64,000 nucleotides of DNA, taken from the NCBI RefSeq assembly GCF_008369935.1, contig NZ_VTUZ01000006.1:248001-312000 (forward strand), given 5' to 3'. Shown here in pieces: positions 47,885 to 55,658 of this stretch. The translations under genes and the position numbers were made by a program. The stretch is from Paraburkholderia panacisoli (GTDB lineage Bacteria > Pseudomonadota > Gammaproteobacteria > Burkholderiales > Burkholderiaceae). The notes below the pieces were generated by a model, which was given only the letters and a program-made list of their open reading frames with translations, had not been told where the DNA came from and did not search any database. The stretch's first letter is position 1; every line of letters begins with the position of its first letter.

Positions 47885-48433
47885 AGTGGCATTCTCCAAC
47901 GTTGGACGGTGAGCGCATTTCCACACAGGCTGGGGTGGCAAGGGGCGGACCGTAGTTCGATCTCTGGTAAGCCGTATTGTTCATTCAGCATCCGACCGTG
48001 TTCGGCCCAGTTTCTGTCATTCATTCGAGCTCCTGAGCGGACGTTTGAACGTCGGCTCAGCCCGGGCAACTGACCTTTGCGCTCTGGAAACACCCGACGC
48101 GCACTCTCCTTTCACAACTGTTTCGACCGTACGGAAAGCCTCCCGAAAGCAGAAGATCCACGAGCCTGCTCAGTATTGTCCGAGCAGTACTCAGACCTGT
48201 GCGATTTCACACACCAGGTCCCGAGCGATGCTGGAGCTCGAGGATGGAAAACAGTTGTCCCCGACCAGTCATCACCTCGAAGACCTCTGAATAGAGGACC
48301 AATCGCCCCTCTGTTCGCTCGTTTTGGCTCAGCTTCAGGCTCGTATCATGGGTCACGCCATAGGAACAATGCAGCTTGCCGGACATGTCGTGAATGACGA
48401 AAAGCCTGCTGTTTTTATCGAAGGAAAAGATAC
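47885..48433. other. Spacer with a 28-base inverted repeat and a possible tiny ORF
   Basis: 549 bases. CTGAGCGGACGTT / AACGTCGGCTCAG (48033-48060) forms a 13-bp stem with one mismatch and a 2-base loop, without a T-run. On the minus strand a 51-codon frame (48024-47869) has GGAG before its ATG and reads MNDRNWAEHGRMLNEQYGLP..., but it runs into the SDR gene and has no recognised family. The remaining frames look non-coding. Confidence 0.35.
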
Positions 48434-48631
48434 ATGTCAGTTGCAAATCGACGCGGCAGCTCGGCCAGGTTGTCCCTCGTAGTCAACACGTTGAGCGCTG
48501 CTGCAATTCCCGCGGTGCGTGAAGCAACGACGGGCGAGCCGATGCCACAAGGATGGTTCGACGAAGAGGTCGGTTACGTCGGCGAAAGGCCGGCGGGTGC
48601 CCGCGTCCCGGCTCACGGATACCGTGACTGA
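48434..48631 (+). CDS. Small peptide gene upstream of an ATP-grasp ligase
   Basis: 65 residues. AAGGA lies 8 bases before the ATG. The N-terminus (SVANRRGSSARLSLVVNTLS, then AAAIPAVREA) resembles a short twin-arginine-type or leader segment. The C-terminal half is dense in Gly, Glu/Asp and aromatic residues (ATTGEPMPQGWFDEEVGYVG, then ERPAGARVPAHGYRD). It is read in the same direction as the ATP-grasp gene, with 82 bases between. It could be a ribosomal peptide substrate. A chance ORF is possible; no family was recognised. Confidence 0.45.
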   Translation: MSVANRRGSSARLSLVVNTLSAAAIPAVREATTGEPMPQGWFDEEVGYVGERPAGARVPAHGYRD

Positions 48632-48713
48632 CCTGGATGGACTTCACTAAAACTAACCCGGCAAGCGCGTTCTTTCGCGCCCGGGGGCTTCACTCCACTG
48701 AAACGCGCCATTC

Positions 48714-49952
48714 ATGAATACTGTTCGAACTCAATTAACGGGTGATGCCGGCCATCCATGGATGCATCAGCCACTGGGACTGGCTACGCTGCTGCGTGAA
48801 GCGACCGCTGGGAACGATCTGACGCAGTTGGGCGAACTGCTGCTTGAGCACGTGAAGCAGCATGACGATCCCTACGCTCTGCTCGACTTGTCGCTGGTAC
48901 TGGAGATGAAATACCAGAAGGCGGCCGCTCTCGCGGTCCAGGAGCAAGCGTTTCAGATGACCAGGCGTTATCGGTTGAAGAGTGCCCAGACGACCCAGTC
49001 TCCCTTGAAGGTGCTGGTACTCAAGGCTCCGGGCGATCTGATGGCGAACACGCCTTTTGAATGCCTGCTCGAAAACGCCGACCTGCAGATAGAAGTCCTG
49101 TATGCCGATGCGCGGCCTCTGGAAGACGCCCGGTTGCCCGAGCACGACGTCATTTTCGTGGCGGCATGTGCGTCGGATGAAACCGTTGGTGTTCTTGCCC
49201 AGATTACGTCACTGACCAGCGGGACGAGCTGCCGCGTGCTGAACCGGGCTGAACACGTTGCGAAGACGATGCGCGACGCCGCCTATGCGCTGCTGGGCGC
49301 TGCCCCCGGTATCTGTATGGCCCATACGGTGCGGCTGTCCCGCGCGCAGGTCAACGAAGCGGCTTCGGGCGCGTGCAATCTATCTGATGTGCTGGACGGA
49401 AACTATCCGTTCATCATCCGGCCGATAGGGTCGCACGCCGGACAAGGGTTGGCAAAAGTGGCTGATAAACAGGAGCTCGCCCGTTACCTCGCTGAGTCGG
49501 TTGCGACGGAATACTACATGGCGCCCTTCATCGACTACAGCAGCGCCGACGGCCTGTTTCGCAAATACCGGATCGTGATGATCGAGGGAAAGCCGTTCGT
49601 GTGTCATATGGGCATCTCGAAAGATTGGATGGTTCACTACCCTTATGCGGAAATGTTGGCCCATCCCGATCGGAGAGAGGAAGAAGCGCGCCTGATGGCG
49701 GGCTTTGACGCCGAATTTGCGGTGCGTCACCGCGAGGCGCTTCACAACGTCGCCGAATTGACCGGTCTCGACTACGTGGGATTCGATTGCGCCGAAACGA
49801 GCGACGGCCGACTACTCATATTCGAGATCGCGACGGGCATGGTCGTGCACGACATGGACGACCCGAACATGTTTCCCTACAAAGTTCCTCAAATTCGGCG
49901 GGTCGCTGACGCCTTCCATGAAATGCTGCGCCGCGCGGCTGCGAACGCATGA
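48714..49952 (+). CDS. ATP-grasp (RimK/glutathione-synthetase-like) ligase
   Basis: 412 residues. The first ~100 residues are helical and Leu-rich, TPR-like (LLREATAGNDLTQLGELLLEH; DPYALLDLSLVLEMKYQKAAALAVQEQAF). A Rossmann-like segment follows (LKVLVLKAPGDLMANTPFECLL). The ATP-grasp domain occupies about 215-400 (YPFIIRPIGSHAGQGLAKVADK; FIDYSSADGLFRKYRIVMIEG; GLDYVGFDCAETSDGRLLIFEIATGM), with metal-binding Asp/Glu near the end. Such enzymes ligate a carboxylate to an amine or alcohol via acyl-phosphate. Four-base overlap with the next gene. Substrate unknown. Confidence 0.8.
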   Translation: MNTVRTQLTGDAGHPWMHQPLGLATLLREATAGNDLTQLGELLLEHVKQHDDPYALLDLSLVLEMKYQKAAALAVQEQAFQMTRRYRLKSAQTTQSPLKVLVLKAPGDLMANTPFECLLENADLQIEVLYADARPLEDARLPEHDVIFVAACASDETVGVLAQITSLTSGTSCRVLNRAEHVAKTMRDAAYALLGAAPGICMAHTVRLSRAQVNEAASGACNLSDVLDGNYPFIIRPIGSHAGQGLAKVADKQELARYLAESVATEYYMAPFIDYSSADGLFRKYRIVMIEGKPFVCHMGISKDWMVHYPYAEMLAHPDRREEEARLMAGFDAEFAVRHREALHNVAELTGLDYVGFDCAETSDGRLLIFEIATGMVVHDMDDPNMFPYKVPQIRRVADAFHEMLRRAAANA

Positions 49953-51076
49953 TTAATCCAACGGCTGGCCTTGGAGGCATAGTGAAGTCCAATGCACTGA
50001 ATTTCTCCGGTGGTCCCGGAGCGCTCCCCGAAACGGTGTTGGAGCAGACGCGCGTCGCGATCGACGCTTTGCCGGAAACTGGCATCTCCATACTCGGCAT
50101 GAGCCATCGTTCAGACTGGTTCCGTTCGATATTGGACGAGGCCGAATTGAATTTGCGTGCTCTGCTTGGCATTTCCGACGACTACGCCATTACCTTCCAG
50201 CAGGGAGGCAGTAGTCTGCAGTTCGCGATGGTACCGATGAACTTTGCCGGGGAAGGATTCGCGCCGCCCGAATATGTGACGTCAGGCTACTGGAGCGGCA
50301 GAGCGACATCGGAGGCGGCCAAGGTGACGAAGAGAAAAGTTGCGTGGGACGGCCACGCGACTGCCTACCGCCAATTGCCCGCTCTCAATGAACTGGACAT
50401 TTCCAGCTCCGCTGCCTATTTGCACTACGTGTCGAACGAGACCGTGGAAGGTTTGCAGTTTCCGAATTGCGAAGAGGCTACGCAGGTGCCGCTGATTGCG
50501 GATATGTCGTCCGATTTTCTGTCGAAGCCCATCCGGCCAGACGCATATTCGATGATCTATGCGCATGCGCAGAAGAACCTTGGTCCGGCTGGGGTAACGG
50601 TGGCGGTAATCAAGCGTTCGCTTCTTGAGCGGATCCCCGACGGTTTGCCGGCGATCCTCGATTTTCGCACCCACGTATCACATGGTTCCAACTACAACAC
50701 GCCGCCCGTGTTCGCGATCTATGTGCTGACTTTGATTACGCGCTGGCTGCGCTTCGATGTCGGCGGTCTGCACGCGATGCAAAGCATCAATGAAAGAAAG
50801 GCGCAGCGGCTGTACGACACGCTGGACGCATTGGAGGGGGGCGTGACCATTCACGCGGACCGTCGCTGGCGCTCGCAGATGAACGTGGCTTTTACATTCG
50901 GCGATGCGCGGCTCGACGATGAGTTTATCGTGGCGGCTCGTGAGCGGGGCATCGTTGGACTCGAAGGACACCGTTCAATTGGCGGTCTGCGGGCGTCTCT
51001 TTACAACGCTGTTACCGAGCAGGCCGTGAATATTCTGGCGGACGCACTGACGGAATTCAGTCTGCAAAGGGTTTGA
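49949..51076 (+). CDS. SerC-like (phosphoserine) aminotransferase
   Basis: 375 residues from the overlapping ATG. SerC hallmarks are NFSGGPGALPETVLEQT, FQQGGSSLQFAMVPMN, PLIADMSSDFLSKPI, the PLP lysine in YAHAQKNLGPAGVTV, and GLEGHRSIGGLRASLYNAV. SerC converts 3-phosphohydroxypyruvate and glutamate to phosphoserine. A GTG at 49982 with GGAGG just upstream could be the true start and would remove 11 non-conserved residues. Being coupled to an ATP-grasp ligase suggests a specialised rather than housekeeping role. Confidence 0.87.
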   Translation: MINPTAGLGGIVKSNALNFSGGPGALPETVLEQTRVAIDALPETGISILGMSHRSDWFRSILDEAELNLRALLGISDDYAITFQQGGSSLQFAMVPMNFAGEGFAPPEYVTSGYWSGRATSEAAKVTKRKVAWDGHATAYRQLPALNELDISSSAAYLHYVSNETVEGLQFPNCEEATQVPLIADMSSDFLSKPIRPDAYSMIYAHAQKNLGPAGVTVAVIKRSLLERIPDGLPAILDFRTHVSHGSNYNTPPVFAIYVLTLITRWLRFDVGGLHAMQSINERKAQRLYDTLDALEGGVTIHADRRWRSQMNVAFTFGDARLDDEFIVAARERGIVGLEGHRSIGGLRASLYNAVTEQAVNILADALTEFSLQRV

Positions 51077-51453
51077 GCAGCAAGGGCTGTTCTCACGCTG
51101 ACCTGCAGGGCGATCCGAGGGAAGAATGATCGTCGCCTGCTACCTTGAGCCTACGAGGCTGCCGACGAAGGGCAATGACGGGTGGCAGGCGGCTGATTCT
51201 TGCGCCGCATTTGCGGCAGACGGCGATGGTGGAGTTATTGCGAACGCCGCACACAGTGCCTTAAAACGCCTGCGTATCTGGATTTGGCCCACGAACGCTC
51301 GAATCTCGACTAGCTTCGGAACATACCTGGACTTTCCACTGCCGGTCGTTCCATCGTAGCAAGCTGGCGTCAGCTCTTTTTGCCTTTGTTCCAATTGTGC
51401 GTTTTGATCTCGCAAATCCTGGGATTGCCTACGTGGTGTTTGGACGGCCTTCA

Positions 51454-51494
51454 AAAGCAAAAAGCCCGATCAGCTTTCGCTAACCGGGCTTCGG
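51454..51494 (-). terminator. tRNA-Lys terminator
   Basis: Read on the minus strand, AAGCCCGGTTAGCG ... CGGGCTTTTTGC forms a stem-loop directly after the tRNA-Lys 3' end. The same arm occurs at 38.05 kb. Confidence 0.7.
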
Positions 51495-51500
51495 AATGCT

Positions 51501-51547
51501 TGGTGGGGCGTGAGTGACTCGAACACTCGACCTACGGATTAAGAGTC
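51501..51547 (-). other. 3' half of tRNA-Lys(CUU): island attachment site
   Basis: The minus strand begins GACTCTTAATCCGTAGGTC and continues through a T arm GAGTG TTCGAGT CACTC to ACGCCCCACCA. The anticodon loop CTCTTAA gives CUU (Lys). The sequence before GA of the anticodon stem no longer resembles a tRNA, so the 5' half is absent. Integrases that target the anticodon-to-3' part of a tRNA leave such a copy at the far end of an island. Terminator is on the chromosomal (left) side, so the island lies to the right; an intact tRNA-Lys should be at its other end beyond the window. Confidence 0.78.
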
Positions 51548-52046
51548 AAACCAAGCGCCTTGCAGGTTATTGCATGTCACTTGATTTAACAAGGAATTTC
51601 GCAACGCCTGAGCTCGTGTGACAACTGGTCATAACTAGGCAATTCCGGCAGATTTCCGGCACAAATGGAACCCGCCGTTGACGCTCGTAGTATCTGCACT
51701 AGAGTGAAACTCGGGGTGAACAGGGTCTACTGCCACGTCTGCGGGCGAATCAAGGGTTCTCGTGACATTAAAAGGCGCACAGTGTCCCTGTGCCCCACAT
51801 TCCATTGTCGTCAAAGCTAGTCGTCAGCCCAAAAAATGGGCATAACACGGCCGATGACTCGTCTAGGTTCTTCGGCGCAGCGCATCCGCGGAGGAAGTGA
51901 AGCAATCGAATTTGAGCTATCAAGGACGACTCCTTCCGGCATGGAGGTGACCACAGTCGGTTGTGCATGGTCGCCCGTAGACATCGTACCGTCACGCATC
52001 CGATCTAGGCGGGCAGCAGTGAGGAAGGAGAGGGAAATCGTCCGGC

Positions 52047-52820
52047 TTAGGTCGATTCCGGCAAGAACTCGTCGTAGCTGATCGGTTGAGGCATCGTTCG
52101 GGCCGTCCCGCGAGTGGCCTGAGTCCAAAACAGCGCTACGTCTCCACCAACCTGCTGGACATAGTTCTTTGTCTTTGCGAAATTCCATTCCAAAAAAATT
52201 TCAGACGGATCAATGTTCGGTGCCTCACCCCATCGGTAACATTCGCCTAACATTGCGTCGACCCGTGCTCGATCTCGTATCTTGTCGGAGGTTAGAGCGT
52301 CGATAAACGGCTCGATTGTCATATCGCTAGGTACGCCCCATTCTTTTCGCGAGAGTCCAGGCAAGCCCCGATCCCATAGAACTCCCCACTGCCAAAAGTA
52401 CATCTCGATCAGATCAGGTTCCGATGTTATCAATCGCCGGTATGTAGGCCAATCGCCTTCGTAGCCCAGTTGAAAATCAACGGCAGAAAATTCACGAAGA
52501 TTCAGTAGATCGCTCGGCGCACCCATTTCCTCCATTGTCCGGTTATTTTCTACGACAACCCTGTGCGCTTTGCGTTTCAAAAATTTTGCCACTCTATTCT
52601 CGAGTTCCTGTATCCACGCTGCTTGCGGTGCCCGAGTCTTCGCGTCAATCGGGTATCGGGAATATCGAAGCGACTGCCCATCAGGAAGCCCGAGCGCTTC
52701 GTCCAACTCCCGGTAGGAGCTAATCTGGCCGATATGTCTAGCTTCCTGAACGAGCATTGCTGAGAAGCGAGAAAGCGCAAGTCTTAGTCTGCGCCCTTGG
52801 TTCGGCTTGTCGTTCGCCAT
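52047..52820 (-). CDS. Hypothetical protein
   Basis: 257 residues with a GGAGG-type ribosome site before the ATG at 52820. No family recognised. The first ~60 residues read like a DNA-binding or structural region (LSRFSAMLVQEARHIGQISS; LDEALGLPDGQSLRYSRYP), and the middle is Trp/Tyr-rich (EMYFWQWGVLWDRGLPGLS). It is divergent from the AlpA-like gene; the pair may share a control region. Codon use and GC differ from the core. Confidence 0.65.
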   Translation of the reverse strand: MANDKPNQGRRLRLALSRFSAMLVQEARHIGQISSYRELDEALGLPDGQSLRYSRYPIDAKTRAPQAAWIQELENRVAKFLKRKAHRVVVENNRTMEEMGAPSDLLNLREFSAVDFQLGYEGDWPTYRRLITSEPDLIEMYFWQWGVLWDRGLPGLSRKEWGVPSDMTIEPFIDALTSDKIRDRARVDAMLGECYRWGEAPNIDPSEIFLEWNFAKTKNYVQQVGGDVALFWTQATRGTARTMPQPISYDEFLPEST

Positions 52821-52914
52821 CTTTTCCTCCGACATCAAAAACTGGCCCTCGCGTGCCGATAGATCGAATCATATTCTGTTAAACGTACTAACTACAAGTG
52901 ATTGGAGATTTCGA

Positions 52915-53226
52915 ATGGCGAAGACTGATAACGAATTTCGTCAAGCTTTTGCACGTATGGCACCACAGGCGATTATCAATCGCGACGAATTGGCGGCGTT
53001 GCTTGCGACCACTGTGGGTGCGGTTACTCAAATGGCGTATCGCGGCGAACTGCCGCCAACTGCTTTCCCTGCAAAGCGGCGCGCATGTTGGTTCGTCGAA
53101 GACATTCGCGGCTGGCTGGATAGCGCTGCAGCTGATCGACACGGTATGGGGAAACAGGGGCCAATTGGAAAAGCAGATGTACGAATCGGGCGTCCCCGCC
53201 ATACGATCGAAGAGGCGAAACGCTGA
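52915..53226 (+). CDS. AlpA/excisionase-like helix-turn-helix protein
   Basis: 103 residues. The central part (IINRDELAALLATTVGAVTQMAYRGELPPTAFPAKRRACWFVEDIRGWLDS) has the HTH-plus-wing layout of phage AlpA and plasmid/island helix-turn-helix proteins. Its stop overlaps the next start (TGATG), so translation is coupled to the following replication-like gene. Likely a regulator of island excision or replication. Confidence 0.7.
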   Translation: MAKTDNEFRQAFARMAPQAIINRDELAALLATTVGAVTQMAYRGELPPTAFPAKRRACWFVEDIRGWLDSAAADRHGMGKQGPIGKADVRIGRPRHTIEEAKR

Positions 53227-54191
53227 TGGCCCGCTACCGACCGATATCGCCAGAGCAAACGTGGCGCTCAGCGGACTCGTGTGACTTGACTATCAGCGAG
53301 CGATATGGAGAGTTCTATTTACTCACGAGTCCATTCACCAACACTATCGGTTGCTACCGTGTGGTAAGTCGAATTGCAGCCGCAGAGATGGGCTTGTCAC
53401 AAGAGGAATTCATGAACGTCGTCCAGCGTCTCCAGGATCGTCGGATCGCCGTATGTGTTGACGACTACATCCTCGTCCGAACATGGTTTCGTCACAACAG
53501 TTGGGAGGCGACTTTCTCCGGAAACGTGGCGAAGGCGGCCGCGAAGGAACTCGCAGGTCTTCCAAGTCAGCTTCGGGAACATTGGGTGCAGGCATCGTTA
53601 GATATCGGCGTGCCGGAGGCCGCGGTTCATAGCTTATTGCCCGAAATCGACGTGACTAGATGGGAAGCGGGTGCATTGCATGACAAAGACTCCGTGGAAG
53701 GGACTTATGAGGGACTTAGTAGGGTGTCGACAACCCCTTCCGAAGGGCAAGCCAACTACAACCACAACCACAACAAGAACAACAAGGAAACTAAGAACAC
53801 AACGCCAACGCCGCTGTTTTTCGATGTCACGATCGAGCCACATCGAAAAATGTTGTTGCAGTTGTTGTCCGGGATTGATGGTGAAGTCGCGCAAACGATT
53901 TTGGACGAGCTGGCTGGAGCGCTTGAATCGGTTCGGAGTGGCACAAGACGTAAGCCAATCGGTAGCGTCCGAGCGTGGGTAGGCGAGCTAGTCAACCTGG
54001 CTGCATCGGGTAATTTTGTTCCGGAGCTTGCGCCAGCGATTCGTGAGAGGAGAGGGAGAGCAGACTCACATGCGGAATCTGTTCCAAGACCCACCGCGCG
54101 CGACGTAGGTCGAAAGAACATGGATGCGGTGAGGGCAGCTCTTATATCGGCAAGTGCTCAAAAAAGAGACGCATCGTGCGTCAAATCGTGA
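53226..54191 (+). CDS. Hypothetical phage/plasmid replication-like protein
   Basis: 321 residues. The N-terminal ~110 residues have a winged-helix-like pattern (GEFYLLTSPFTNTIGCYRVVSRIAAAEMGLSQEEF; RRIAVCVDDYILVRTWFRHN) seen in phage replication and primosomal DnaT/O-type proteins. A low-complexity linker of Asn/His/Lys/Thr (around residues 177-193) is encoded by AAC/CAC triplet repeats. The C-terminal part is helical. It is coupled to the AlpA-like gene. Function not proven. Confidence 0.6.
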   Translation: MARYRPISPEQTWRSADSCDLTISERYGEFYLLTSPFTNTIGCYRVVSRIAAAEMGLSQEEFMNVVQRLQDRRIAVCVDDYILVRTWFRHNSWEATFSGNVAKAAAKELAGLPSQLREHWVQASLDIGVPEAAVHSLLPEIDVTRWEAGALHDKDSVEGTYEGLSRVSTTPSEGQANYNHNHNKNNKETKNTTPTPLFFDVTIEPHRKMLLQLLSGIDGEVAQTILDELAGALESVRSGTRRKPIGSVRAWVGELVNLAASGNFVPELAPAIRERRGRADSHAESVPRPTARDVGRKNMDAVRAALISASAQKRDASCVKS

Positions 54192-55018
54192 GTCTTGATT
54201 TGGGTCTGCTCAGAAATCTGTGTTGAGAACAACCGTGACAGACGCGACGTTTGGGTGGCCGGATATCAAACGGAGGTATCTTGATCGCGAACGAGGACTT
54301 CGCGTCGTCTATGTGGGCGTACCCTCGCGATTTTCACTAGTGAAAATCGCGACGTGCATCTATACCCTCGATGTGGGTATCACCCGAAAGCATCGATGAG
54401 CTGGGGAGGCGACACGACATTTGGCCGACCGAGCGAATTGTGGTGCACGCTTTGGCGAGCTGCGGAGCGACATCGGATGCAGTAGCTGATTTTCACCAGT
54501 GAAAATTGTGCCGTGGCTCGAGTCATGTCCTGTCGAATGCCCACAAAAAGTGAAATCTGCGCCGGGTAAATGAAAACTATTGGTACGGTTAGCGAAACAA
54601 GCCGTACGGCCGACACTTTTCTGCCAGGACGCGGCCCCGTCCGCGACCGTCGCTGAACGACCCACAGCCGTCACTCAAGTTTCCCCAAAGTGGCCATTGC
54701 AGCGAACGTCGATGTGCATGCTCAATGTCTACCACGTAACTATTTAGCGGGACGAGCGGCATCTCGCCTGTGCGCCGCAGCATCGGCGATGTCGAGGCTG
54801 GATCGTACCATCCAGCTGAATTGACCTGCGCTAGTTGTCACGGTGCAGCAATCACCTGAGTGCCAACACGCTAGTATTGTTGGACCACTCGTGTAGGGGA
54901 AGCCGCTTTCATGTTCTCCATCGGAGTCCGGCGACGGTCATGCAAAGGCCGCCAACGGGCGTCGGGTCGGCGCAGAGCGTTGGCGCCGAACAAACAACCG
55001 TACGCTTTGGTTCCGACA
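54192..55018. other. Non-coding island stretch with palindromic sites
   Basis: No gene supported. A perfect 26-base palindrome (arm CGCGATTTTCACT) lies at 54326-54351. An 18-base near-palindrome sharing TTTTCAC...GTGAAAA lies at 54489-54506. Their position after the replication-like gene suits an operator, partition or replication site. Confidence 0.5.
54326..54351. repeat. 26-bp perfect palindrome, first of a pair
   Basis: CGCGATTTTCACT joined to its exact reverse complement. A second copy of the core (ATTTTCACCAGTGAAAAT, mismatched only at the centre) is at 54489-54506, about 160 bases away. The half-site TTTCAC resembles parS half-sites but with a wider centre. Confidence 0.75.
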
Positions 55019-55338
55019 GGAGGCAGCCGTGTCCCAGATTCTGAGGAGTCGCGGGTTTCTCGGCGCGATATTTTGTGTACATGTGGGCCGGCGATGTTCA
55101 GTTCTCTCCTCGCCGGTACGCTTGGGAATATAAAGTCTGCGCGCGCGGAACCACTGAACAACCCAGTGCCCGAAGTGGATCGCCTCGCGGTGCGAGTCGT
55201 CACCGATAGCTATCACTTGGCGATCGCACCTAACATTAAAGTGGCGAGGTGGAGGTCTTGCGTTTCGGTATGCTCCCGGCCGGTAAATCACTGCTAGAAG
55301 AATTCGGGTTGGCGAGTCTGTACATCTTCGGAACATAG
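55019..55338 (+). pseudogene. Truncated, frameshifted MBL-fold hydrolase
   Basis: One frame reads SRRDILCTCGPAMFSSLLAG with a Tat-like signal, then EVDRLAVRVVTDSYHLAIAP, which resembles the start of secreted metallo-β-lactamase-fold hydrolases. After NIKV the homology continues in another frame (VEVLRFGMLPAGKSLLEEFG) and then stops at 55338. The metal-binding HxHxDH part is absent. So the gene is broken by a frameshift and a deletion. Confidence 0.6.
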
Positions 55339-55658
55339 CGCGGCGCCCGTTACGTACCGATGCGTTCTGCCTTTGGGCGGTTCGGCTCGAATCGATAACG
55401 TGTGAAGCACTGGGCCCGTGGCCGGTCTCGATAGGTCGAAAAGCAAGAGTTCGAACCCCCGCTATCGAGAACCTCGACGTTCCGTTCCGGGTGGAACTCG
55501 ATCGGGAGAGGTCGGCGCATCGATACGAGTTCTGAGAACGGGCTCATATTGACCTGAAAACGGGCGGTCGTCGCTATCGCGCGAACGGCTGTAAGGGGGC
55601 GATCTCGGCCGACCGCGACGCGCTCGGCCACGCGACCAACGATGTCTAGGAGACGCAA
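55339..55658. other. Spacer before the sugar-binding-protein gene
   Basis: 320 bases without a recognisable gene. It must contain the promoter of the binding-protein gene, but no clear motif was recognised. Confidence 0.35.

Larger units (their letters stand above)
51077..52046. other. Island-boundary spacer
   Basis: 970 bases with no convincing gene. The left part (51.1-51.45 kb) has only short frames without recognisable domains. The centre holds a terminator and a tRNA-Lys 3' half. The right part (51.55-52.05 kb) is lower in GC than the core chromosome. Confidence 0.5.

Noticed and set aside
47869..48024. 51-codon minus-strand frame with GGAG before its ATG
   Set aside because: Overlaps the SDR end and has no family; a ribosome site alone was not considered enough.
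51140..51460. Minus-strand frame with a GTTGSGKS-like stretch
   Set aside because: The apparent P-loop is isolated, with no other NTPase motifs and no ribosome site; treated as chance.
51454..51600. Complete tRNA-Lys gene
   Set aside because: Only the 3' half from the anticodon stem is present; D arm and 5' acceptor strand are missing, so it is an attachment-site copy.
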